DNA from: Voacanga thouarsii
Lineage: Eukaryota; Streptophyta; Magnoliopsida; Gentianales; Apocynaceae
DNA: 64,000 nt
Assembly: GCA_026120185.1 (NCBI GenBank)
Contig: JANUWF010001101.1
Location: 4,216,001 to 4,280,000, forward strand
Direction of reading: 5' to 3'
The notes under the pieces were generated by a model. The model ran no database searches. It was not told the DNA's origin and worked only from the letters and a program-made list of their open reading frames with translations. Made by a program: the position numbers and the translations under genes. Below are positions 10,685-21,363 of this stretch, piece by piece (within the stretch, counting starts at the first letter, position 1; every line of letters begins with the position of its first letter).

Positions 10685-12640
10685 TGTTTTCGCTGCCCAC
10701 AATCCCCAAGCCTTTTAAGTTTCTAACGATGTGGACTTTTCATAAGGGGTTCATGGAATTGGTTGTATTTACCTGGAATACCCTTTGTTTTGGTAACAGT
10801 ATGCAAATTCTGGCATATAAGCTAAAGCACTTGAGGGCCATTTTGAAGACATGGAATAAGGAAACTTTTAGGGATGTTTCTGGACGGCTTCAGGTAGTGG
10901 AGGATGACGTTCTAAGGGTTGAAGCTACTTATGACCAGTCTTGCAGTCCTGAGAAACGTATGGTTTATCAAGAGGCCAAAGCTCGTCTAGCCTTTTTGCT
11001 TTGATGTGAGGAATCTTATTGGTGTGATAAGGCTAGAGTTAAGAAATTGAGAGATGAGGATGTAAACACTAAGTTTTTCCATAGTGTTTGTCAATCTCGA
11101 TATCAGAAGGTTTAATTTTCATCTATTCGTGATGATGAGGGGCGAATGCTTTCTTCGATCGAGGATATAGGAGCTGCTGCAGTTCGGTTCTTTGAGTCTC
11201 TTCTTAGCTTGGACTCTATGGACTCTTCGGATCATGCTTCCTCTTTATACGGCCTAATCCCTAATCATGTTACTGATTCTAATAATACTATGTTAGGGGC
11301 ACTACTATCTCATTTGGAAGTTAAATCTGCGGTTTTTGACCTATCTTTTGAGAGTGCTCTGGGTCCTGATGGCTTCACTAGAAAATTCTTTACTTATTGT
11401 TGGGACATTATCCAGAAGGATGTGATCCAAACTATATATGAGATTTTTTTTGCTGGAGTTCCGATGCCTTGAGGTTTTACGTCTACTCTTTTGTTATTGC
11501 TTCCAAAAAAAGCTTCCCTCTCAACTTTTGGAGATTTTAGGCTCATCATTCTATGTAATTTCACAAATAAGATCATCACAAAGATTGTGGTGTCTAAACT
11601 TAGAGGCTTTCTGGGTCAGCTTATCTGTTCTAATCAGAGTCGTTTTATTTAGGGATGGAACATTTTGGACAATATGCTTCTTACTCAGAAGCTGGTTCAT
11701 TCTATTGACAAACAGGTGTTGGGCCATAATCTTATCTTAAAGCTTGATATGGCTAAGGCTTTTGATAGAGTTAGCTAGTCCCCCTTGATCTTGATCCTTA
11801 GGAGGTTCGATTTTGATGATCATTTTTATTCTATAATAAGGAATGTTGTCCAGTATTGTTGGTTCTCAATTCTGCTTAATGGTTAGCAATTTTCCTTCTT
11901 CAAATCAAGTAGAGGGGTTAGGCAAGGGGATCCTCTATCTCCAGCCCTCTTCATCTTGTCATAGGATATCTTGTCTCGAGGTTTGAACAATTTGCTTCTA
12001 AGCCAAGACTTTGTTCCATATGCTCTTCCTGCTAAATGCCCCTATCATTCACTTGAGCTTTGCAGATGATACTATTATTTTTTGTACCGGGGGAAAGTGG
12101 TGTCTACTAGAGCTTAAGGGTTTACTTGCTGACTACCAAGCTTGCTCAGGCCGGCTTATTAATGCTGCAAAGAGTTCGTATATAGTCCCTCACAAGGTTT
12201 CACTGTTCCGATGCTCAGTCATTCAGAGAGTATTGGACTTTAATAGGAAACCCTTTCCATTCACTTATTTGGGCTATCCGATATTTATAGGCAAAAGCAA
12301 GAAGGTATATTTTTCATCATTAATGGATAAGATACGATCCAAGATCTCAAGCTAGCAGTTTAAATTTTTATCTCAAGCTGGTAGGCTTGTGCTTCTGAAG
12401 TCAGTTCTACCATCCATCCCTATCCATCTTTTAGACTCAGTTTTAGTCCCAAATGCAGTCTTTGAGGAGTTGAATCGCTCATTTGCTCACTTCTTCTGGG
12501 GGACGCACCACCAAGGCTCAAGGCGCCATTGGAAGTCTTGGTTTTCTTTGTGCTTCTCTTATGATGAAAATAGCTTAGGTATCCGCTTATGGGCGGATGT
12601 TTCAGACATCTATGCGTATAAGCTATAGTGGTGTTTTAGG
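10685..12640 (+). pseudogene. LINE ORF2, reverse transcriptase domain
   Basis: Continues the endonuclease frame after the solo LTR. Recognisable non-LTR reverse transcriptase blocks, in several frames: LRDEDVNTKFFH near 11050, ALGPDGFTRKFF near 11360, LLPKKASLSTFGDFRLI near 11500, LILKLDMAKAFDRVS near 11735-11775, SRGVRQGDPLSPALFIL near 11910-11958, and the catalytic box SFADDTIIF near 12058-12082. The FADD aspartates are intact. The enzyme would copy LINE RNA directly onto nicked target DNA. TAG codons at 11650, 11776, 11884, 11962 and 12353, TGA at 11002 and 11470, and several frameshifts make it non-functional. Confidence 0.92.
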
Positions 12641-13535
12641 CTTGGTAATACTCTGTGGGCTCTCTTTATGTAGTCCAAGTATTCTGATGGTGCTATTCAT
12701 CCTTTGCTATTTCCTTGTTACTCACGACCATCCAATGTATGGAAACGTATGCTTAGCATTAGGGATTTAGCGACTTCTTGCTTTGGTGTTGAGGTTAGGG
12801 ATGGCCAGTGCTCCTTCTGGCATGATAACTGGTGGGGCTCGGATTCCTTGGCTTCAGTTAATTTCACTGTCTAGTGTGAACATCTTCAGCTCTCGGACTG
12901 TGTTCTGGATGGCTTCTAGAATGTAAGCCTTATACTGAGGCTGCTGGACCCTCCTTTGGCACTGGTTGTATTGTGTTGCATCCCGCTAGTATTCACTTCT
13001 GAATAAGATAGGTTGATATAGAAGCCTTCTTTGACTAGAATTTTCATTTCCTCTCCAGCCTTTGAATTGGTGCGTTGCAAGAACGATCGCTGGCCTTTAA
13101 TTGGGAAGATTAGGTAATCAAATATTCCTTATAAGATCTGCATTTTTCTATGGAGGCTTGTGAATGGTATGCTTGTGCTGGATTATTCCCTGAGTAGGCT
13201 GGGGTTCAGTATTGTCTCTGCAAAGCAGAATCTGAGTCATTCATGCATCTATTCATTTCTTGTGCGGTTACTAAGTGGGTCTGGGAAGCTTTTCTGCAGC
13301 CGTTTCATCATGATGCAATAGACTCATTCCAGCTTCATTCCCTCCCTGACATTTTAAATGATTGGTGGTCGTACTTTGGGCCCAAAGGGCGGCTACTTAA
13401 GGTTTTCTCAACTACTATTCTCTAGAATATTTGAAAGGAATGTAATGGTGTAGTTTTGAGGACAAGCGGCCTTCAATGCTTAGAGTCCAGCAAAATGTTT
13501 AGTCTTTTTTAAAGGATTTTTCAGCTAGCTTCCCT
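12641..13535 (+). pseudogene. LINE ORF2, C-terminal zinc-binding (zf-RVT-like) region
   Basis: This links the reverse transcriptase and RNase H. It keeps fragments such as WRLVNGMLV near 13150 and HLFISCAVTKWVWEAF near 13244-13290, which resemble the Cys/His-containing region found in plant L1 ORF2 (usual pattern ending in HLFxxC..A..VW). Stops and frameshifts are frequent. Confidence 0.6.
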
Positions 13536-14060
13536 ATGATAGCATCATCCCAGCTGCGTGGTGCACTGGCATTTTTGAATCTGACTTGGTTTTCTGAGAG
13601 GAGTGTTCATATATGGCTTGTAAAATGGAGGGATACGGTCGATATGCACAGGCATTTAATCCTCAACATTGATGGTGCTTCTAAGGGGTTGACTGGCTTT
13701 GCTGGGGCTCGAGGAGTTCTTCATTTTCCCAATGGGTCTTTTCACTTTACGTTTGCATCCTTTCTCGGGCGGGCCACTAATATGGAGGCTGAATTGGAGG
13801 CTCTTCATCTTAGTCTCAAAACCTGTATGCGGTTGAAGGTTTCATACATTCAAATTCAATCTGATTTGTTTGAATTGGTACAGATGGTTTTCGGACATCA
13901 GAGAGTTCCTTGGCGTTTAAGGGGTTTGTTTTTGAAAATCAAGTTTCTCTTTGCTAAAATGCCTTTGCTTTCATTGATACATGTATACAGGGAAGCAAAT
14001 TAGTTGGCGGATTTTATAGCTAATGAGAGTTGTCGTTTGCAAGTTGCCGTAGCATAAGCA
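13536..14060 (+). pseudogene. LINE ORF2, RNase H domain
   Basis: Reads from 13536 and contains the plant-LINE RNase H signatures in order: LNIDGASKG near 13663-13690 (first Asp), GRATNMEAELEALHLSL near 13768-13820 (Glu), IQIQSD near 13848-13865 (Asp), and HVYREAN near 13979-14000 followed after one TAG by LADFIAN (last Asp). The four acidic positions are present. RNase H is carried by a subset of plant L1 elements and removes RNA from the RNA-DNA hybrid. The 155-residue frame is among the longest open stretches of the LINE and ends at the TAG at 14001. Confidence 0.88.
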
Positions 14061-14188
14061 CACATCACGGACTTGCCGTCGAGACTAAGGGAATTTGCAA
14101 TATGGATAAGCTCAACATTCCTTCTTTGCATAATAAATTGGTTGTATGTTAATTATTTAATAAAATTTTAGGGGGTTCTGCCCTCCTT

Positions 14189-14189
14189 C

Positions 14190-14261
<72 letters not shown>

Positions 14262-14284
14262 AATAATAATAATAATAATAATAA
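14189..14284 (+). repeat. LINE 3' tail, (CAA)24 then (TAA)8
   Basis: The LINE 3' UTR ends in GGGGGTTCTGCCCTCCTT, followed by 24 CAA units (14189-14260) and 8 TAA units (14261-14284), and then the target duplication. Most plant L1s end in plain poly(A). Confidence 0.9.
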
Positions 14285-14294
14285 TTTTGAATTA

Positions 14295-14974
14295 ATTGAA
14301 ATTTTTTATCAATCTATTGTTGTCATTGGTATTTGATTATTAGTTATCATTGGTTATTGATGCATTTTATTCCAATTGACTTGGGAATTAAGTTAAGATT
14401 AAGGAACTAAAGTAATCAAAGACAGGTTGATTTCACTTAGAGCATAAGGTCATTAGCTAATTTCATGTTTATAAGGCATGAGTTTAATGCATCTTTTGGT
14501 TGCTTTGGTTTGATTGGAAAATCTGCTAAATTAATTAAGGGATAGTGATTTCATGGATTGGAAAAGAAGTGAAATCTACATAAGTAAGTTCATAACTTAG
14601 GAAACGATTGAATTTTACTTGAATTCCTTCATGATGCCGAGATGACAATTGATTGTGATGAATGCTAAGTGATTCAATATTATGTTTTTAAGATGATTGC
14701 CTAGTTATATGAATTTTCCTTCTTGAGTTATATTTATTTTTATCTTTATTTATTTTTATTTTTAGTCTCTTCCTATTTTATTGGCTAAACAATAAATATT
14801 CAGGTAAAGTAAGATATGAGCCTAACTTCTCGTGGATTCAATCCTTGTTATTCCCTATACTATACGATGTGTATACTTGCCCGTATGTGTGGTTTTAGTA
14901 ATTAGTATTTTAATTAAAGCTTGATTGATTGTGGACTTTGTTGATAATATTTTCTATACTAAAAAACACCATCA
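14295..14974 (+). repeat. Element A 5' LTR, second part
   Basis: Resumes the 5' LTR exactly where 4112 left off. It aligns with about 19680-20420 of the 3' LTR and ends AAAAAACACCATCA just before the primer-binding site. Confidence 0.9.
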
Positions 14975-14980
14975 AGTTTT

Positions 14981-14998
14981 TGGCACCATTGTCGGGGA
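14981..14998 (+). other. Element A primer-binding site, tRNA-Asp type
   Basis: TGGCACCATTGTCGGGGA lies 6 bp after the LTR end. It is a near match to the complement of the plant tRNA-Asp 3' end (TGGCGCCGTTGCCGGGGA, from general knowledge), used by Athila and related Ty3/gypsy elements. Confidence 0.85.
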
Positions 14999-15383
14999 TG
15001 GGCACTATCGGAAACACTTGAATTTTGTTGATTTAGCCTTTGTTGTATTTGTAAATACCACTAACTTTTGTAATTTGTGAATCTCTCTAATTTGTATATT
15101 TTTCTTTTCTTTATTTTTCATTATTTTTATTATTTTTCTTTTCGTTTTGATCTTTGTTTTTTTTTTTTCTTGTGAGCGAGGTTCGCATCATCATCATAGA
15201 CAATTAACAATGGGGACATATGTGGCCATGTACACAAATCCAAAGTAGTTACAATGATAATAGATTGGACAGGTTATAAGTGTGGATTGATGCTTTTAGT
15301 GAGATGTTATTAGAAGCATCAATGAATTCCTTTTTTCCAATTCAAATTCTTCCATTAAGTGGCATGAAAAAACTTTCCAACAA

Positions 15384-15728
15384 TTGAGCCATCAACGAAC
15401 ACAACTAGCTAAGTTGGTTGAGGATGCCATAAAGGCCCATATACTTGAACAAGAAGACCCCCAAATAGAGGAAAGAGGATATGAGGAACAATTGCCCAAT
15501 GTGGAAAGAGAGATATTCGATTCTTCTCCATGTGCTAATAACTCTAATCTCTCTTTGTCACATGATTTCTTAGGTTTCTCTCAATTCCTGGAGAACAATG
15601 GTCCATATGATGATGTATGGAGTTTAACATGCCTCAAGGAGTTTGATCTTTCAACACGACATCATAAGAGGTCCTTGAAGGATATTGACAAATTCTACCC
15701 TTCATCCCAATTTCAGGGAGGTAATTAG
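15384..15728 (+). CDS. Conserved small ORF 1 of element A (unknown function)
   Basis: An open frame of 114 codons beginning MSHQRTQLAKLVEDAIKAH. It is charged and probably helical at the N-terminus, then acidic, and ends with DIDKFYPSSQFQGGN. A counterpart lies on the minus strand in element B at 53779-53970, starting MSYQRTQLAKLVEDALKAY, but it is truncated by a frameshift. I do not recognise a known domain. Its place, after the primer site and before the second ORF, is where gag would lie, so it may be a remodelled gag remnant. The start codon follows a non-coding leader of about 390 bp. Because both copies sit in non-autonomous elements, whether a protein was ever made is unclear. Confidence 0.45.
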   Translation: MSHQRTQLAKLVEDAIKAHILEQEDPQIEERGYEEQLPNVEREIFDSSPCANNSNLSLSHDFLGFSQFLENNGPYDDVWSLTCLKEFDLSTRHHKRSLKDIDKFYPSSQFQGGN

Positions 15729-15739
15729 TATTTGTAGAT

Positions 15740-16138
15740 ATGGTGAAAAGTAAGGATTTCATGATCTCATCTTTAAGAACTCAATTGCTAAGTTTTCAGG
15801 AAAATTTTTATTGTGACAAATCTCCTGAAAGGTTAAATGGTGATTTCAAGTCTGATGCATTCTTTAGATACCATGTGCATTCTTATGTTGGACAAAACCT
15901 TTGTGTGTCTAAAAGTATGTTAGAGAATGAGGTTTATGTTTTGTGCTTTGCTGAGAAAAGTTGTTTTCCTAAACATGACCTTTTTAAAAAACCTTCATTC
16001 TCTTTACATTCATCATTCCTACTTTCTCAATTGGGCATTAATTTCTTTTACAAAGGTTTACCGAGGAAGCATGATGTGTGGAAAGAGTTTGTGTTTTTGT
16101 TTTGTTTTTGGTTTTGGTTAGGTGTCTTTCCCTCCTAA
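15740..16138 (+). CDS. Conserved small ORF 2 of element A (unknown function)
   Basis: An open frame of 132 codons, 11 bp after ORF 1. It shares with element B's ORF at 53240-53605 (minus strand) the order KS(K/R)(D/N)F(M/L)ISSLRTQ, then FK(S/L)DAFFR(Y/N)HVH, CVSK.ML(E)N/IEVYV, and a (R)KHD(V/E)(W/C) segment near the C-terminus. Conservation in two divergent insertions over the whole length, with the frame kept, suggests past selection or recent common origin. The C-terminus is Phe/Trp-rich and may be an accidental extension. No domain is recognised. It could derive from pol or env-position sequence of an autonomous relative. Confidence 0.45.
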   Translation: MVKSKDFMISSLRTQLLSFQENFYCDKSPERLNGDFKSDAFFRYHVHSYVGQNLCVSKSMLENEVYVLCFAEKSCFPKHDLFKKPSFSLHSSFLLSQLGINFFYKGLPRKHDVWKEFVFLFCFWFWLGVFPS

Positions 16139-18973
16139 TATTTTTACATGATTTCATCCAAGATCTATTTTATCTCATGTGTCTATTTTGGTTGATAAAG
16201 TATGGTTCTATACTTCTTATACCTTATGCATGACTTTTTGCACGCACATGGACCATTGTAGTGCTTGACAAATGCTTTACATTCTTCTTAAGCCTAATTT
16301 TCTACTAAAACTTCTATGGTCATTCTAGAACTTACTTTAATACCCCTTGAGGTGAAATAAGAAAAACATTCATGATTTAGCTTAGGAATGACGATCATAT
16401 GCCTTCTTTGAACAGTTTGAGCTTTTCAAACCTACCTTTTGAACTATCCCTAATGCTTATTTTAAGCCTAAATGTGTTAATTTCTTTCATGAACCAGTTA
16501 TATACTTTACCCATTATCTTTTTCTGAGAGCTTGATTTATGCTCCAGTTCTTTTATTGCTCTTTGGGGGGTAAGGGTGCAAAGTTGAATAAAAAAAAAAA
16601 AAAAGAGGACTTTACACATTCGAGAAGGCTGATTTCTAAAGAGTATCATGAATTATTACTTTATACCATGTTTTATATGTTGTGTTACTAGAGCTAGGGT
16701 AGAAGTTGAAGATTTTATTGCTTGAAGTTGTTGAAAACTTGTTGGAAAAAAAAAAATGATGAAGATGAAAAAATAATAATAATAAAGGAGAGGAAAGTTG
16801 CTAGTTGAAAAAAACAAGATGAAAAGAAAAATTGAAAGATAAAAGATTAGCGATTGAAAGTTGAGAAAAAAAAGAGCTGAAAGCTGAAAACTTCGAGCAA
16901 GGAAAAAAATGTTTTGAAAATGCAAAGAAAAGAAGATCATGTTTGGATGAGTTGGATTGAAACTTGTTACAATCTTAAGAATTTTTGCAAGGGATTGATG
17001 ATTTTTGCATCAATGGTGCTAATGAAGAATACAAGATTTGTACAAGTTGAACTTTGATCATAGTATGAGGTTTGGGGTATTGGTTTTTGATATATGTTGA
17101 GAGCAAGAAAGATTGGAGTTGTGTTTTTGTTATATCTTGATATCTCTTCTTTCTTGCAAGCTCTCATCTATTTGTACTTTGAATATCCTATATCTTTCAT
17201 TTGTTAGCCTTACATTACAAGCCCCTAGCCTTCTATTACAAGCACTAAAGTCCTACTTGATCTAAGTAGAATCATAATATGTCTTAAATTAGTGGAGAGA
17301 GAGTATGAAGAGTAATCCTATGGAATGTATATCTTATTGGCACTAAATTCTTCCAATATTTTGAGAATTGTGTTAGGTGTTTGTTTGGTACTACTGCTCA
17401 ATATTTCACTGGCACAAGTCTTGCATTTGCTATGAGAAGTACATGAACATTTATTTTACTGGCACGAACAGGGAAAAGCATTCAAGATATGATTTTGAAA
17501 CCTTTAAGTATAGGGGAAGGAATGAGTCGTTTCTTTATTTGTTTTCTTAGTCTTTTTAGTATTTTTCTTTAGGTTATTTTATTTTATTTTGGTATGTTTT
17601 ATTTTGCTATTATTTTATTTGTGCTTTTATTTTTGTTTTCTTTTGAAGGTTTGAATAAAGTTCTCTTGGACAATCCCTTCTCTTTATTTTAAATTTGGAT
17701 ATCTCTTGGAGCTTTATTGCACTTAGGGAGTATTGCTTAACCTTTTACCTTCCTTATTATTTTTTGTCCATTTGAATATGCTTTCTTGTGTTTATTTTTG
17801 GCCAATCAGGACATTGTCCAGTTTAAGTGTGAGGGAGTGGTTTGGTGATATTATTTGTCTAAGTTTTTATCAATCATCTTAGTATTTTCTTTGTATCAAA
17901 TAATTTTGTTGAAAATTTCTTGTTGGTGTTTTCTTGGTATCAAACAATTTTGTTAAAAATTTTGAAAATTTGAAACTTTGAAAGTTTGAAAAGTTTGGAG
18001 CTGAATTGAGCTTATTTGTCTGGAATGAAGTTATGGTTTTCTTTTTAACTTTGGATATGGATTTGTCATTCATTATGGTTGATTTTATTTAAAAAAGTAA
18101 ACTTGTGTATTAAGTTAGATTATGCTAAGTCTTGAGAATTTAAGTTAACCTTGGTTATATTTAGTATTTGAGACTTGTTTTATTCTTTAAGTTTGAATGT
18201 AGATGATATGATGAAATATGGAAAAAATTGTTGACTAATTCTTATATTATAGATTTAAAATTTGCTTGATTTTGAGTTGTGAATAGGGAATGTGAGGAAA
18301 CAAATTGAGTGAAAAGAAAAAAACGTGAGTTGAAAAAAACATGGAGTTAATAAAAATTTTGCTTTCTTTTTTTGGGAAAAAAAAAGAAAGAAAGAAAGAA
18401 CCTTTTGCAGAAAGGGGGGTTAATATAGAGAGAAGTAGCAAGTATTGTTCGATGCACTTTCTTGAGGCTATCTCGAATGTAAAAAGGGCAAGAAAGAGCA
18501 AAGAAAAAAAATGTTGAAAAGAATGAGAAAAAAGAAAAAAAGTTAATGACTATAAGGAGGCCAATACGGTGCGTGAAGAGAAATCTATTCACTCGAAGCG
18601 ATCAATTCCTTAAGTCATTGAAACGTAGAGTGGAATGTTTTTCTTATTTCATTAACTTGAGTTGTATAAATTTGAATTTATAATACTTGAATTGGTTAAA
18701 TGGCTTGACTTGTATGATTTATGTTATCTATATTTTTGCTTGCGGAGTAGAATAATTTTCTTGTACTAGATATAAGTTTGTTTAACTTAACTTTAATGGC
18801 ATTGGGATTATTTGATTTAATACATGAGTTTGAAAAGTTTTAAAAGGGTTAAATGAATGACAAGTTTTTATTTGAGGTTGAAAAAAGATTATTCCTTTAT
18901 TATGGATGAATTTACTAAGGATATATTGAAAAGTTGTTTTGTCTTAAGCCATTTGCTTAGTGTCTAATTCTTA
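16139..18973 (+). other. Element A internal region without coding content
   Basis: A/T-rich and purine-rich on the plus strand, with runs of A (16589-16604, 16747-16757) and no ORF that I can support. It is collinear with element B's internal region read on the minus strand: for example TTGGTGATATTATTTGTCTAAG (17844 on) resembles B near 52940-52960. An internal copy of the polypurine module lies at 17806-17840. Confidence 0.7.
17806..17840 (+). other. Internal polypurine-like module in element A
   Basis: A palindrome GGACATTGTCC is followed by AGTTTAAGTGTGAGGGAG. It resembles the true polypurine tract region at 18974-19012 and the internal modules of B, CD and G. Confidence 0.65.
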
Positions 18974-19012
18974 TTTGCTTGAGGATAAGCAAAGTTCAAG
19001 TATGGGGGAATG
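18974..19012 (+). other. Element A polypurine tract with upstream hairpin
   Basis: A stem-loop TTTGCTTGAGGATAAGCAAA is followed by TTCAAGTATGGGGGAATG and then the 3' LTR start TGATAGGGG at 19013. The G-rich purine run is the expected primer for second-strand synthesis. Confidence 0.8.
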
Positions 19013-20420
19013 TGATAGGGGTGAAATTCATTTATATTTTTCTAGTTATTTCATAGTGTTTTGTAATATATTTATTGTAATAACTAGCCATATTCCTTCA
19101 TATTTGATATTTTACCCTTGGAAAGGCGTTCTGAAATTTTATTGTAGAAAAGAATTAAAAAATGTCAAAATCATCGCCGTTGCAGTGCACGGCTGGCGTC
19201 GGTGCTGTACCCATTCTACAAGGGAGGAAAAAGTCAAGAAAAACAAAGCACGTCGAGCACGACCAGAGCATAGCGCCGGCTATGAAGGACAAAGCCGGGG
19301 CCAGTTCTATGTTGCCCAATGTCGGCGAGCTTTTCAATTATGCACGAATTTGGTAATTTCTCAAGAGTTTTGGTACTTTCCAATCTCTACTCAGTCCAGG
19401 ACTCTTAGGAAATGAATTCTAGCCTCTTAGAAGCCTATTTAAACAAGAAAAATACAAGACAAATGTGTGATTTGAAGGATCCAAGCTAGTTACTTATTAT
19501 TTTAAGACAAAATCACCACTCAAAGGGGCATTGTTCAAATGAGGTTTTTAAGAGAAAAAGAAATGCTTGTCTATGAGTTTCTATCTTTTGTTCTTTATTT
19601 AATTTTCTAAAACAATGTTGTGCTTAATATTTTGATTGCACTTGGATATTGTTTTGAGAATTATGATTTTGAGTTAATTGGATTTTTTTATCAATCTATT
19701 GTTGTCCTTGATATTTGATTACTGGTTATCATTGATTATTGATGCATTTTCTTCTAATTGACTTGGGAAACGATGTTAGATGTTCATTGCATTGATTTCA
19801 TATTTGTTAAATCTTAATGGACTTGGGAAACGAACTTAAGATTAAAGAACTAAAGTGATCAAAGATTGGTTGATTTCACCTAGAGCATAGGATCATTAGC
19901 TAATTTCATATTTATAAGGTATGAGTTTAATGCATTTTTTTTTATTGCTTTGGTTTGATTGGAAAATCTATTAAATTAATCAAGGGATAGTGATTCCATG
20001 GATTGGGAAAGAAGTGGAATCTATATAAGAAAGTTCATGACTTGAGAAACGATTGAATTTTACTTGAGTTCTTTTGTGATGCCAAGATGACAATTGATTG
20101 TGATGAATGCTAAATGATTCAATATTATGTTTTCAATATGATTGTCTAGTTACATGAATTTACATCCTTCAATTATATCTATTTTTATATTTATTTATTT
20201 TCATTTTTGTTCTCTTCCTATTTTATTGGCTAAACAATAAATATTTGAGTAAAGTAAGATAGGAGTCTAAGTTCTCATAGATTCAATACTTGCTATTTCC
20301 TATATTATACGATGGGTATACTAACCCGTATATGTGGTTTTAGTGATTAACATTTTAATTAAAGCTTGATTGACTGTGGACTTTGTTGATAATATTTTCT
20401 ACACTAAAAAACATGCATGA
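19013..20420 (+). repeat. Element A 3' LTR
   Basis: 1408 bp, uninterrupted, homologous to the split 5' LTR. It starts TGATAGGGG and ends ...ACATGCATGA where the 5' copy ends ACACCATCA. A GC-rich block (19170-19330) matches that of the 5' LTR. The flanking duplication ATTTA follows at 20421-20425. Confidence 0.92.
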
Positions 20421-20425
20421 ATTTA

Positions 20426-21323
20426 AAATATGAAATTAGTTAATGAATCTATATTCTAGCAATCATCAACCAACCTTTGATTACTCAAGTCCTTAACAAT
20501 TAACCTCATTTTCAAGCAAGTTAAGAGATAAAAAATATGAAATTAATTAATTGAAATCATTACCAACCCCTTTTTCAAGCAAGTTAATAACAAAAACCAA
20601 TCAACCAACTCCGTAAGTAAAATAAGTAATCAAATACGACGAACAATAATTAATTGATCAAAAGACTAAATTACTTAATAAATCATGAATCCTAAAAACA
20701 ATGTCAAATTATAATAGAAGTATTAAGTACATAATTGTTTAAGAAAAAGAAAATAAAGGTAAAAAAAAGAACTTATAGACAAGCATCATTCTTCTCCTTT
20801 GAAGACTCTGGAACAACTCTCCTTCAATGGTGATTCTCTCCTCTTTTGAATGAGTGAAGTTTTTTATCTTTGATTCACTTCCAATCTCTTGTGTTTTCTC
20901 TTAGTTTTATAGGCTTCTTTGATGCCAAATTCATTGCTTGAGGAGTCTTGGCCGAGTAGGAATTAAGAAATACCAAAATCTTTAAAAAATTGTTAAATTT
21001 GTGCACAAGATTTTCGTGCTCTAGAACGGACTTGGCGCCGGGTCCCTTCGACCCACATGGTACCAGGTGTGTTCTGTTTTCCCCCCTGAGTTTTGCTCTG
21101 TTTTCACTATTTGAGCAGAATGGACCTGCTGTCTGGCCTACTTGCCAGACCTAGTGCTAGGTGTGTGTTGGCAAAATTCTCCTTTTTGTTCGAAATCAAC
21201 TTAAATCTACACAAATTTGTCAAAAAACACTTTCTACAAGAAAAATATCAAATAGAAATGGATATGCCTACTTATTATAACAAAAGTATCTCAATTTAAC
21301 CTTAAATAATTTAGCTCTTATCA
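20426..21323 (-). repeat. Element CD 3' LTR, right part
   Basis: Continues the CD LTR interrupted at 3445; matches 33365-34252 of the 5' LTR. Its right end, read on the minus strand, starts TGATAAGAGCTAAATTATT and abuts a polypurine tract at 21324-21338. Confidence 0.88.
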
Positions 21324-21363
21324 ATTCTCCCACACTTGAACTTTTGCTTGTCTCAAGCAAAAC
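21324..21363 (-). other. Element CD polypurine tract with hairpin
   Basis: On the minus strand the order is hairpin TTTGCTTGAGACAAGCAAA, then AGTTCAAGTGTGGGAGAAT, then the LTR start TGATAAGAG. Confidence 0.75.

Larger units (their letters stand above)
4113..14283 (+). mobile_element. L1-type LINE with RNase H, full length but dead, carrying a nested solo LTR
   Basis: Without the insertion at 6386-10679 the LINE is about 5.9 kb, the usual size of a complete plant L1. In order it carries an ORF1 with DUF4283-like and CCHC regions, an APE-type endonuclease, a reverse transcriptase, a C-terminal zinc-binding region, an RNase H domain, a 3' UTR with AATAAA-like signals and a simple-repeat tail. 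An 11-bp target duplication with one mismatch flanks it, as expected of target-primed reverse transcription. The coding frames contain many stops, mostly TAG where Trp or Gln is expected, plus frameshifts. Confidence 0.92.
3446..20420 (+). mobile_element. Element A: non-autonomous LTR retrotransposon (Ty3/gypsy type)
   Basis: Plus-strand element inside CD's 3' LTR, flanked by ATTTA on both sides. The 5' LTR is 3446-4112 plus 14295-14974 (split by a LINE); the 3' LTR is 19013-20420. The 3' LTR ends in GA where CA is expected, a point change. A tRNA-Asp primer site (14981-14998) follows the 5' LTR and a polypurine tract (about 18997-19010) precedes the 3' LTR. The roughly 4-kb internal region has no gag, protease, reverse transcriptase or integrase, only two small ORFs also found in element B. 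This is a LARD-like layout (large retrotransposon derivative), so mobility would have needed proteins from an autonomous relative. Confidence 0.9.

Noticed and set aside
14189..14284. Regular repeat array that might suggest a CRISPR or satellite
   Set aside because: Plain trinucleotide tail of a LINE without spacers; CRISPR is not expected in a plant nucleus.
18247..18592. Phe/Ser-rich minus-strand frames resembling membrane proteins
   Set aside because: Arise from purine-rich low-complexity DNA in element A read on the wrong strand; not conserved in element B.
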